From contig JADMIL010000008.1 of assembly GCA_015478645.1 (NCBI GenBank), positions 35,818 to 99,817 of the forward strand: 64,000 nucleotides of DNA. The letters run 5' to 3'. Numbering within the stretch: the stretch's first letter is position 1; every line of letters starts with the position of its first letter. The notes under the pieces are model-generated. The model was not told the DNA's origin and searched no databases. It saw only the letters and a list, made by a program, of their open reading frames with translations. Below are positions 42,694-50,169 of this stretch, piece by piece. This stretch comes from Candidatus Binataceae bacterium (GTDB lineage: Bacteria; Desulfobacterota; Binatia; Binatales; Binataceae). The position numbers were made by a program, and so were the translations under genes.

Positions 42694-42721
42694 GATTCGC
42701 ATAAGATATATTATGTAAACT
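42694..42721 (+). other. dif: Chromosome dimer resolution site dif (right junction of element)
   Basis: GATTCGCATAA (XerC arm, 42694-42704), GATATA (centre) and TTATGTAAACT (XerD arm, 42711-42721). Compared with E. coli dif (GGTGCGCATAA, TGTATA, TTATGTTAAAT), each arm matches at 9 of 11 positions. Genes on either side switch from mostly + to mostly -, as expected where replication forks meet. With an intact XerD arm this copy should still serve dimer resolution after insertion of the element. Confidence 0.87.
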
Positions 42722-42841
42722 AACGGGGGATTATCCGGAATTCAACCTCAGCCGGAGATTTCGGTAATGTTGCGTCTAAAGAGGGTGAGACGTGACAGGC
42801 CGGGAAGCGCCAGTGGCTACCTCGCGTGGCCGCTGGCGCTT

Positions 42842-43370
42842 CTAATCTGCATCGTTACCTTCGTTGTGTTGAAGGAACCTGAAATCCAGCGCGCCGGGCG
42901 TTGGTGCTTGTCCCACAGTATTGGGAATAAAAGTCGTGGGGTTTCCGATGATCTGTATCAGCCAGCAAAAACGAGTCGTGTGCTCCGGGGTGTCAGGGAA
43001 AACGTCGCGATACTTGATCCAACCCCAGAGATAGATAAAGCGTCGGAAGGCTTGCGCTTCCAAAATATCGAACGGAGAGATCGGGGTGTTCTGAGGTGCG
43101 CGCCCGCCGACACTGTCTCCATTTGGTGCAATCAGACCACTTCCGACCTCCTAATTTTGGTCGAAGAAAACATGATTTGGAGGCAGCGTGGTATTACGAA
43201 TGTCGCACTCTACGTGCGACCGCAGATGTTTGGCTGGCGTACTCCCGGTATTTTTATACCTGGGAGAAAGGCGGAAGTTGTACAGGGCAGTATTCTCTAT
43301 AGGTTCCCAAAAATACCACAGCCCATCAGCACAGACGAAAGCGCGCTTATCGTGTTCTGAGGCCGCTGCC
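42842..43370 (-). pseudogene. Decayed gene for a hypothetical protein (in-frame TAG)
   Basis: On the minus strand a single reading frame runs from about 43370 to a stop at 42842, interrupted by a TAG at 43151-43153. Upstream of the TAG it reads RAFVCADGLWYF, YNFRLSPRYKNTGSTPAKHL; downstream it continues in frame with FDILEAQAFRRFIYLWGWIKYRDVF and TRFCWLIQIIGNP. Both halves fit a common bacterial hypothetical family ('YKNTGSTPA ... G.I.Y.D.F...H.T.FC'). GC content is visibly lower than that of neighbouring genes. The 5' end is lost, replaced by transposase remnant sequence. Confidence 0.6.
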
Positions 43371-43382
43371 AGCGTGGCGAAC

Positions 43383-43591
43383 TCAGCATCCTCGTAGGAT
43401 TTCGTCGAAGATGTCGGGATTCTTGCGGTTGTTGAACCGGAACGAAAACTCGTTGAGATAAAAAGGCAAATACTTCGCGAGACTTTGTGATAAGTCCCGA
43501 TCACGCCACGCTTGAGCAACACCCAGAACGATTCGATGTTGTTGGTGTGGATCTCGCCCCGTACCCATTCGTTCTTGGAGTGGAGCGACAC
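43383..43591 (-). pseudogene. IS1595-family transposase fragment, frameshifted
   Basis: The last ~65 codons of an IS1595-type transposase: SKNEWVRGEIHTNNIESFWVLLKRG then GTYHKVS in one frame, with KYLPFYLNEFSFRFNNRKNPDIFDEIL in another. The break is a one-base frameshift near 43480. The 'H.N.IES.W..LKRG..G.YH' and 'F.FR.N.R' motifs are diagnostic. The catalytic N-terminal part is absent, so it is dead. It marks an old insertion next to dif. Confidence 0.8.
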
Positions 43592-43747
43592 CGCAGTGGC
43601 TGCGGGCGGGTAGTCGAGGGCGGGGCGTCCGGCGCGGTCGGCTGCTGCACGGTCCGCCCCGGCAAACGCCTACCCCTGCGACACTTTTGAACGCGAATAA
43701 TCGAGCAGACGAGCGGGCCGCGGGGCATTGCGGCCGGCTCTCTAATC

Positions 43748-44212
43748 TCAAAGCGGATCGGGTCCGATGATCTTCCAACCATAGCGCTGAAGCAGCGGCG
43801 CGAGGACCGCCGGATCAGCCGTCATAAATGGGAGTTGCAGTCGTCTCAACTCCTCGAACAGCTTCCCGCTTTCGGCCGGCGTAAACATAAAGAGCGCGCG
43901 CCCCGCCTCGGAGCCGCTGTTCTTCCAAGCGTGAGGTGTTTCCCGCGGCATGAACGCCCAGGTACCCGCACCGCCACGAGTGACAGAGTCTCCAATCTTG
44001 AACGAGAATTCTCCGCTCAAGACGCACATCGCCTCGTCGCTGATGTGATGGAGGTGAAGCGCCGTTCCAAAACCGGCCGGAATCAATTCCTCGAGGACCG
44101 CCATGGTGTCCCCGGTCTGTTCGCTCATTAACTTGAAAGTGGCCGTCCTGTCAGGCTCCATCTGCCAGACGAGTCCTTGTCCCGGCAGCACGACCATCCC
44201 GTTCGTACTCAT
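43748..44212 (-). CDS. Cupin-domain protein
   Basis: Single-domain cupin of 154 residues. Cupin motif 1 is TALHLHHISDEAMCVLSGEFSF (two His and a Glu as metal ligands) and motif 2 PRETPHAWKNSG (third His). The C-terminal helix covers about residues 110-150. Small cupins of this type are metal-dependent dioxygenases, isomerases or sensors; none can be assigned. The gene lies among accessory debris next to dif and has lower GC than the core genes, so recent acquisition is likely. Confidence 0.85.
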   Translation of the reverse strand: MSTNGMVVLPGQGLVWQMEPDRTATFKLMSEQTGDTMAVLEELIPAGFGTALHLHHISDEAMCVLSGEFSFKIGDSVTRGGAGTWAFMPRETPHAWKNSGSEAGRALFMFTPAESGKLFEELRRLQLPFMTADPAVLAPLLQRYGWKIIGPDPL

Positions 44213-44584
44213 CGGTCAATTCCTCCAACTTTGTCGAGCCGGGATTGTCACTTAGGACCCGTCCTGAGGTTCGCACCATTTCAACCGGAATTTCCGTTTT
44301 GGACCCTCGCCGTCGCCAGAGTCATAGCGCAAATGAGCGCGGTAGCGCAAGTTTCGGAGGCGTGTGCCGCCGCACGCGCTTGGGCCTGCCGGCAACGCGC
44401 TCAGGGCCGTCGCTTCGCCGGGCTCAGACCCATTTTTCCTACACGTACACGTGGCGTCGTGATCTCGGGAATAGTTGTAGCTGCCTTGGCTTCCTGGACC
44501 CATGATGCGGGAGGGCCCGCCAATTCGGGTGCCCCAGCGTCATGGTATTGACGTATTGACGGCTGAAATCGGCGGTCGCCGCTC
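44213..44584. other. Gene-free stretch between the cupin and the secreted protein
   Basis: About 370 bases in which the open frames on both strands overlap one another and show no recognisable protein pattern. No tRNA, repeat or clear hairpin was seen. It continues the low-GC accessory zone next to dif. Confidence 0.4.
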
Positions 44585-45124
44585 TCACTCATATGCCTGA
44601 CCTTCGTACATGCAGCGCGAGCTGAAGCGGCCGGGGCCGCGCGGCGCTGACACGCTATGCGCCGGATGGCCGCGCCGGCGCGCCGCCTGCAACGCTCGCG
44701 TGCATTCGCGCTGGCTTGGCTCGATCACCTTGTAGGCGCCCCCCGCCCGCGGCATCCACAGATACGACCACTGCGAAACCAGCGGTCCCGGATCGAGGCC
44801 GCACGCGCCGCCGCGGATGCCCTGCGCGCCCCGGCATACCGCCAGCGGCCCGAGATAGTTGCGCCTGCCCAGGTAGCACGCCCCGCCCTGCCAATCCTGG
44901 CACGCGTAGCGCGAGTTGTAATGGAAGGTGACGTGCGGCTCGCTGGCGCCCTGCCCCGCGGTGAAATAGAAGCCGCCACCGCCCGGATGAGTCGGGGCCG
45001 GCGCGGCCGCCGCCGCAGGCGGTTTCGCGGCCGCGGGTACCTCCGGCAAGAGCACCTGCGCATGCGCCGCACCCGCATGCGGCGCGCTTAGCGCGAATAT
45101 CAAGATCGCGGCGATGCGGCGCAT
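44585..45124 (-). CDS. Exported protein of unknown function
   Basis: Protein of 179 residues from ATG 45124; the open frame extends further upstream but the signal peptide MRRIAAILIFALSAPHAGAAHAQ fixes the start. A Pro/Ala linker follows, then a Gly- and Cys-containing domain (FYFTAGQGASEPHVTFHYNSRYACQDWQGGACYLGRRNYLGPL; CRGAQGIRGGACG; RECTRAL). Several cysteines could form disulfides in the periplasm. No family recognised. It follows the TPR gene by one base, so they form an operon. Confidence 0.6.
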   Translation of the reverse strand: MRRIAAILIFALSAPHAGAAHAQVLLPEVPAAAKPPAAAAAPAPTHPGGGGFYFTAGQGASEPHVTFHYNSRYACQDWQGGACYLGRRNYLGPLAVCRGAQGIRGGACGLDPGPLVSQWSYLWMPRAGGAYKVIEPSQRECTRALQAARRRGHPAHSVSAPRGPGRFSSRCMYEGQAYE

Positions 45125-45125
45125 G

Positions 45126-45797
45126 CTAATGCTGTTTATTGGCCGGCGGCGCGGGCGCCGCGGATGAGGTTTGATCTTTGGCCGGCGCGCGCATCGGCGG
45201 CCGCGGCTTGCGCCCCAGTTCGGCCAGCAGACGGCGCACGGCAAAATTCCCCGAATCGATCTCGAAGGCCCGCTCAAGATAGGTAATCGCACTCGCGGTA
45301 CGCTCGGTGCGCATGCACACCCGCCCGAGCGTCAACAGCAACTCGACGTCCTCTGCCACCGCGCCCGAGGTACCGGCCGACGCGCCAGTCTCACGCGCGC
45401 GCTTGAGGGTCTGAATCGCCTCGTCGTATTGTTCCATGTCGGCCAGTAGCGTACCGAGTCCGAGCGCCGCCGTCCGGCTCAGCGGATCGAGCTCGAGCGC
45501 CTGCCGGAACATCGCGAGCGCGTTGCGCCGCGCGCCCTTTATCCGCAGGTCGTTGGCCGCCGCCGCCAGCCGGGCGCCCTCCTCGACCAGCGCCTGCACT
45601 TCGACCTCGACGTCGGCGCATTCGGGACTCATTTCCGCCTTGATAATCCGCACGCGCGGTCCCAGGTACTCGCTCAGCCGATCGATGATCGAATCCTGGC
45701 GCGCGGGCGAGAAGTCGAGAAAGATCGCGCCGAGCAGATCGCCGATGTGATCGTCGCGCCGAATGCTGATTTGCCGGCGATGCCGAATCCGCCTCAC
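45126..45797 (-). CDS. TPR protein, cytosolic
   Basis: Protein of 223 residues. The N-terminal ~65 residues (HIGDLLGAIFLDFSPARQDSIIDRLSEYLGPRVRIIKAEMS) form a separate unit; three TPR-like repeats follow (RNALAMFRQALELDPLSRTAALGLGTLL; DEAIQTLKRA; ASAITYLERAFEIDSGNF). The tail is Pro/Ala-rich. No signal peptide. It probably acts as a protein-binding scaffold; partner unknown, although the adjacent exported protein is co-transcribed. Confidence 0.72.
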   Translation of the reverse strand: MRRIRHRRQISIRRDDHIGDLLGAIFLDFSPARQDSIIDRLSEYLGPRVRIIKAEMSPECADVEVEVQALVEEGARLAAAANDLRIKGARRNALAMFRQALELDPLSRTAALGLGTLLADMEQYDEAIQTLKRARETGASAGTSGAVAEDVELLLTLGRVCMRTERTASAITYLERAFEIDSGNFAVRRLLAELGRKPRPPMRAPAKDQTSSAAPAPPANKQH

Positions 45798-45850
45798 CTC
45801 ATCTCCATCGCGAGCGCCCGCCCGTTCCGCCGCGTCCTCAAACCCGTTGG

Positions 45851-47011
45851 TCAGACCCGTTCGTCGGGGTCGAACAGCTTGCGATACTCGTCGAGCGCGA
45901 AGCGATCGGTCATCCCGGCGATATAGTCCGCGATGACCCGCGGGAGCGGCTCGCCGTCGACCTCGACCCGCGCGAGCACATGCGGCGGAATCTGCCGCGG
46001 CTCGGCCATATAGGTCGCGAACAGCCGCGCGAGCACCCGGCCCGCCTTCTCGGTCATCCGGTTGACCCGGTAATGGCGATAGAGCCGATCGCGCATGATC
46101 TGCTTGAGCTCGACGACTTGCGCGCTAACGTCGTCGCCGAAGGCCGCGATCGCCCTGCCCGCCCGGCGCACCGCGTCGACGCTCGCGATCCCGCCGCGCA
46201 TCAGATCGCGATCGATATTGGCGACCAGGTCGGTGACCATCACGTCGATCATGCGAATCACGGTCTGATAGCGCATCAGGCGATCGTCGAGCGCCGGATG
46301 GGCCGCGCGCGCCGCCGCCGCCGCCTCGCAATACAGGCGCGAGCCGGTCAAGTCGGCGACCGTCAGCATCTGCGCCTTCAGCCCGTCGTCGACGTCATGG
46401 GCGTTGTAGGCGATTTCGTCGGCCAGGTCGACAATCTGCGCCTCGAGGCACGGATAGAGTCCGGCGTCGAATTCGAGCGCCGCCGGCCGCCCCTTGAAGT
46501 GCGAATGCTTGATGATGCCCTCGCGCACCTCGTAACTCAGGTTGAGGCCGCGAAAATCCGGATAGCGCACCTCGATCCAGTCCACCGTGCGCAGGCTCTG
46601 CGCGTTATGGTCGTAGCCGCCATGCGGCTCCATCAGGCGATTGAGCACGCGCTCGCCGGCGTGGCCAAAGGGCGTGTGGCCGAGGTCGTGGGCCAGCGCC
46701 ACCGCCTCGGCCAAGTCGCGGTTGAGGCCCAGCGACGAGGCCACCGTGCGCGTGATCTGCGCCGCCTCGATCGTATGGGTCAGGCGCGTGCGGTAGTAAT
46801 CGCCCTCGTGATTGACGAAGACCTGGGTCTTGTATTCGAGGCGGCGGAAGGCGGCGCTATGGATGATGCGGTCGCGGTCGCGCTGAAATGCGGTACGCAT
46901 CGGATGGAGCGGCTCGGGCAGGCGCCGCCCGCGGCTCGCCCGCGACAACATCGCATAGGGCGCGAGCGTGCGCGCTTCGATTTCTTCGAGATCCTCTCTA
47001 TTGCGCAGCAT
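45851..47011 (-). CDS. dgt: Deoxyguanosinetriphosphate triphosphohydrolase-like protein
   Basis: HD-domain dNTP triphosphohydrolase of 386 residues from the ATG at 47011 (the frame is open to 47092). It cleaves dNTPs to nucleoside and triphosphate. HD motif residues are seen in RLTHTIEAAQITRT and AVALAHDLGHTPFGHAGE, with a third metal ligand region in VDLADEIAYNAHDVDD. The conserved FQRDRDRIIHSAAFRRLEYKTQVF precedes them. Length matches the type 2 dGTPase family found in many deltaproteobacteria. Confidence 0.93.
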   Translation of the reverse strand: MLRNREDLEEIEARTLAPYAMLSRASRGRRLPEPLHPMRTAFQRDRDRIIHSAAFRRLEYKTQVFVNHEGDYYRTRLTHTIEAAQITRTVASSLGLNRDLAEAVALAHDLGHTPFGHAGERVLNRLMEPHGGYDHNAQSLRTVDWIEVRYPDFRGLNLSYEVREGIIKHSHFKGRPAALEFDAGLYPCLEAQIVDLADEIAYNAHDVDDGLKAQMLTVADLTGSRLYCEAAAAARAAHPALDDRLMRYQTVIRMIDVMVTDLVANIDRDLMRGGIASVDAVRRAGRAIAAFGDDVSAQVVELKQIMRDRLYRHYRVNRMTEKAGRVLARLFATYMAEPRQIPPHVLARVEVDGEPLPRVIADYIAGMTDRFALDEYRKLFDPDERV

Positions 47012-47185
47012 CGTTACAATCAGCCGATCTGGGCTTAGTCTAGCACGCCGCGCGATGCGGGCCGAAGCCGCGCCGGCGCACTCTATGCACAAGCCGGTTA
47101 TCCACAGGTCACCGCGCGCGCATCTACCGGTCTTTCAGACAGCGCATGCAACGCCGTATAATCCTCGCCGAGGTCAGGCTGTGGG

Positions 47186-47908
47186 GTGGTAGCGAACGGT
47201 AGCGCGGATCTGGATGACGGCGTCGCGGGCAGAGTTTTTGCCGCGCGCGCGAGCGTCGCATTCCTCCTGGCGGTAACCGTCGCCGTCGCGATCAGCGTCG
47301 GCGGATGCGCCACGCATCAAGCGGCCATCCCCACGTTTGGGTCATTCGGCACGCACGGCGCACGGACTTCGGTCACCGGCATCGCCTCCTGGTACGGACC
47401 CGGCTTCAACGGCCATCGCACGTCCAGCGGTGCAGTTTACAATCAGGACGATCTGACGGCGGCGTCACTGCTCTTTCCGCTCGGCTCGCGCGTGCTGGTG
47501 ACCAATCTCCACAATGGCCGATCGGTCGACGTCACGATCAACGACCACGGCCCGTATGTGAAGGGCCGTGGCATCGACCTCTCGCGCAAAGCCGCGCGCA
47601 TCCTCGGCGTGATCGGGCCGGGCACCGCGATGGTGCGGATGGACGTGATCGCGACGCCGACCGGCGGCCCGGCGCTCGGGCAACGCTACTTCGTGCAGGT
47701 CGGATCGTTCGCCGATCGCGGCAACGCGCGCCGGATCCGCGATCGGCTGGCGGTCTACTATCCCGACGTGCGGATCGACCCGGCAATCGCCGGCGCCAAT
47801 CGCTATTACCGGGTGCGGATGGGCGCTTTCATGCGGCGCGCCGCCGCGCAGGATCGCGCCGAGCGCGTCGCCGCTTCCGGCTATCACGTCGTGATCGTCA
47901 CCGAATAG
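47186..47908 (+). CDS. rlpA: RlpA-like septal-ring lipoprotein with SPOR domain
   Basis: Envelope lipoprotein of 240 residues. A long basic N-terminus and hydrophobic segment (ASVAFLLAVTVAVAISVGGC) end at a lipobox VGGC. The double-psi beta-barrel domain has GIASWYGPGFNGHRTSSG and ends VTINDHGPYVKGRGIDLS, with conserved His and Asp as in lytic transglycosylase RlpA. A C-terminal SPOR domain (YFVQVGSFADRGNARRIRDRL) binds denuded peptidoglycan at division sites. The start codon at 47186 is non-ATG and uncertain. Divergent from dgt. Confidence 0.92.
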   Translation: MVANGSADLDDGVAGRVFAARASVAFLLAVTVAVAISVGGCATHQAAIPTFGSFGTHGARTSVTGIASWYGPGFNGHRTSSGAVYNQDDLTAASLLFPLGSRVLVTNLHNGRSVDVTINDHGPYVKGRGIDLSRKAARILGVIGPGTAMVRMDVIATPTGGPALGQRYFVQVGSFADRGNARRIRDRLAVYYPDVRIDPAIAGANRYYRVRMGAFMRRAAAQDRAERVAASGYHVVIVTE

Positions 47909-48043
47909 CTACCAGCGAAGCGCGCTCCCTTGCGGGCCGACGGCGCGCGCGGCTATCGTGCCGGATAATTCCACGGAGCGCGTTCCGGAGGCCGTTGTTC
48001 GGCCAATCCGGCCGGAACGCCACCGCCGCACGAATGCTTGCCG

Positions 48044-49444
48044 ATGATTGACGGCGCCACGATGCGCGAACTCGCGAGCCGCTGGTGGCGCGGGCTGGCG
48101 AGCCGGCTCCGGGTGCTCGCGTTGCTTGCACTGGCGCTATGCGGATGCGCCTATACTCTCGTCAGCGGCGGCGCCGTCAACCAGACCAAGGCCGACCAGG
48201 TCGAAGCCGGCATCCAGCAATTCCGCCAGCTACAATTCACCGCGCCGGTCCCGCTGGTGATCAAGACCCGCGACCAGGCCGAAGCGATGCTCGCGACGGA
48301 AATCACGCACGACCATACCGACGAGCAGATGCGCATCGGCAGCGTGACCGGCGCGATGACCGGGGTCTATCCGCGCGGCCTCGACCTGAAGACTGAGACG
48401 CTCAAGCTGCTGCGCAAGCAGATCGCGGGCTTCTACGATCCGCATACCGGGCAGATGGTCCTGGTCGAAGGTGCGGTCGACGTGAGCCTGTGGCGCAGCG
48501 CCGCCTCATTCGTTGCCCGGCGCGACGTGGTCGGCGAGATGCTGCTCGCGCACGAACTGACCCACGCGCTGCAGGGTCAGCATTTCGCGATCGAGCACAT
48601 GCTCAACCAAGTCAAGGACAACGACGATCGCGACCTCGCGCTCAAGGCGGTGGCCGAGGGCGACGCGACGCTGGCCGGCTTCGGCTACGTGACGGGCCGC
48701 CTCGACACCCCGACGATCGATCTGATCGAAACCCGGATGGACGACCTGCCGCGCACCTTCGCCGCGCAAGCGGGCGACGTACCGATCGGCTTGAGCGCAC
48801 CGATGATCTTTCAATACGCGGCCGGCACGCGCTTCGTCGCCACCGCCTACCGGCGCGGCGGATGGGCGGCGGTGGACGCGCTCTATGCCGACCCGCCGCA
48901 ATCGACGCTGCAAATACTCGAGCCCGATCGCTATTTCGATCGCCGCACGCCGCCCAACGCGATCGATCTGAGCGGCTACCAGCCGATTCTCGCCGGATGG
49001 ACCAAGGTCGACGACGACACCTACGGCGCGCTGCTGCTCAAGGTGATCATCGAGCGCAACCTCGGCATGGACGCGCCGCAACTGGCGCTGGTCGATCACT
49101 GGGCGGGCGATCGCATGATCACACTGGAAAAGGGCCGCGCGCTGACCGTCGTGTGGATGCTGTCGTTTCGCGACGCGGCCTCGGCCGAGCAGTTCGGCGC
49201 CGCTTACAGTGGAATCCTGTCGTCGATTCCCGGTCGCGATATGGCCCATCGCGTGGCCGTCGTCGCACCCAACGTGCTGGTGGTGATCGGCGACGGCGCC
49301 AACCAGTTCGATCGCCTGGCGCCCGCCGTCTGGAAGGCGAGCATGATCATCCATCCGACCGCGCCCCGGCGTCCGCCCACGGCCCCGCTCACGACTTCCG
49401 CGTTGCCATCAGGCGCGCGGCCGATCCTCGCGATGCCGCATTAG
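48044..49444 (+). CDS. Putative lipoprotein metalloprotease (HExxH)
   Basis: Lipoprotein of about 466 residues (start at 48044 or 48062). Signal: RLRVLALLALALCGC with lipobox Cys. The mature protein has a zincin motif LLAHELTHALQGQHF (HExxH), preceded by GFYDPHTGQMVLV, as in gluzincin-like domains used for cell-surface processing. A third ligand cannot be fixed by eye; AVAEGDATLAGFGYV about 45 residues on contains an EGDA that is typical of the family. It follows rlpA on the same strand by ~130 bases. Substrate unknown. Confidence 0.72.
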   Translation: MIDGATMRELASRWWRGLASRLRVLALLALALCGCAYTLVSGGAVNQTKADQVEAGIQQFRQLQFTAPVPLVIKTRDQAEAMLATEITHDHTDEQMRIGSVTGAMTGVYPRGLDLKTETLKLLRKQIAGFYDPHTGQMVLVEGAVDVSLWRSAASFVARRDVVGEMLLAHELTHALQGQHFAIEHMLNQVKDNDDRDLALKAVAEGDATLAGFGYVTGRLDTPTIDLIETRMDDLPRTFAAQAGDVPIGLSAPMIFQYAAGTRFVATAYRRGGWAAVDALYADPPQSTLQILEPDRYFDRRTPPNAIDLSGYQPILAGWTKVDDDTYGALLLKVIIERNLGMDAPQLALVDHWAGDRMITLEKGRALTVVWMLSFRDAASAEQFGAAYSGILSSIPGRDMAHRVAVVAPNVLVVIGDGANQFDRLAPAVWKASMIIHPTAPRRPPTAPLTTSALPSGARPILAMPH

Positions 49445-49460
49445 TCCGGCCGCCGCGGCT

Positions 49461-49572
49461 AGTGAACCTCTGCACCAGTTAGGTTGTCATTCTGAGCGCA
49501 GCGAAGAATCCCGGATCCGGGACCCATGCGCTGCGCTCAGGGTGACAGCAGTGCCTTGTGCAGAGGTTCCCT
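49461..49572 (-). repeat. 112-bp palindromic dispersed repeat, copy 2 (inverted)
   Basis: Reverse complement of the copy at 26909-27020 with only scattered differences, and the same length. Outer arms AGTGAACCTCTGCACC and TTGTGCAGAGGTTCCCT. Located just after the metalloprotease-like gene stop. Confidence 0.85.
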
Positions 49573-49623
49573 AGCGAGCCGAAATCGATTCGCCGCGATC
49601 AGTAATCGCGCTTCGCCGCGGCG

Positions 49624-50106
49624 TTATCCTTCAAGCATCGTGCGGGCTTTCGCCACCAGGTCGCGTTCGCTGCGATGGCTCGAACGCTTGAGCGCCTCGT
49701 CGAAGCTCAGCCAGGCAACCTCGTCGATCTCGCCGTCATGCGCGTTGGGGTCGCCGCCGACGCAGCTCATCAGGAAGAAATGGACGCGCTTGAAAATACG
49801 CATGATCGGCGCGCCGGGCCGATCGCGCCACGAATAGACGTAGGAGACCTCGCCCAGTTCGTCGCCCGCCGTCACCTCGAGGCCGCTCTCCTCGGCCGCT
49901 TCGCGCAGCGCCGCCTCAAGGATGCCCTCGCCCGGCTCGAGATGGCCCTTGGGCAAGACCCAGGTCTCTTTGCCGGCCGGCCGCACTAGCACGACTTCAA
50001 TTTTGTCGCTGCGCCGGCGCCAGATCAGGCCGCCCGCCGAGACCTCGCGCCGCACGATGACGCGTTGGCGCGGTTTCGCGCTCCGGTTTTTCGATTTCAT
50101 CGCCAA
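49624..50106 (-). CDS. NUDIX hydrolase
   Basis: Protein of 160 residues. The Nudix box is GHLEPGEGILEAALREAAEESGLEV, with all conserved Gly, Glu and REAxEE positions. N-terminal SAGGLIWRRRSDKIEVVLVRPAGKETWVLPKG is typical of Ap4A/8-oxo-dGTP-type hydrolases. A basic N-terminal extension precedes the domain. Substrate cannot be named. It is the next gene downstream of recG on the same strand. Confidence 0.92.
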   Translation of the reverse strand: MAMKSKNRSAKPRQRVIVRREVSAGGLIWRRRSDKIEVVLVRPAGKETWVLPKGHLEPGEGILEAALREAAEESGLEVTAGDELGEVSYVYSWRDRPGAPIMRIFKRVHFFLMSCVGGDPNAHDGEIDEVAWLSFDEALKRSSHRSERDLVAKARTMLEG

Positions 50107-50169
50107 TCGCAGTACGTCAGTCCAATCGCATTGTGGCGGGCGGCGCGGCGCGTGCCCACTCGCGAGCGG

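Larger units (their letters stand above)
28054..42710. mobile_element. 14.65-kb Mu-like phage-derived element integrated at dif (putative IMEX/satellite)
   Basis: Interval between the central regions of the two direct dif-like sites. It contains a rightward module of Mu-type packaging and morphogenesis genes and a leftward six-gene operon beginning next to the right dif site. No tyrosine or serine integrase and no MuA/MuB-like transposase was found on either strand, consistent with use of host XerC/XerD. No major capsid, protease/scaffold, tail sheath, tube or baseplate gene was recognised, so independent virion production is doubtful. Candidate readings are a packaging-competent satellite, a reduced prophage, or a new integrative element. 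Boundaries are supported by the 15-bp exact direct repeat and by the change in gene content. Confidence 0.8.

Noticed and set aside
28054..42710. Mu-style transposition as the means of integration
   Set aside because: No MuA- or MuB-like gene and no TG/CA inverted ends at the boundaries were seen. The 15-bp direct repeat with Xer-arm symmetry explains the boundaries better.
42767..43360. A 197-codon + strand ORF just right of dif with a membrane-helix-like start
   Set aside because: The minus strand over the same bases encodes recognisable protein interrupted by one TAG. The + frame shows no family pattern beyond its first helix and is likely a shadow of the pseudogene.
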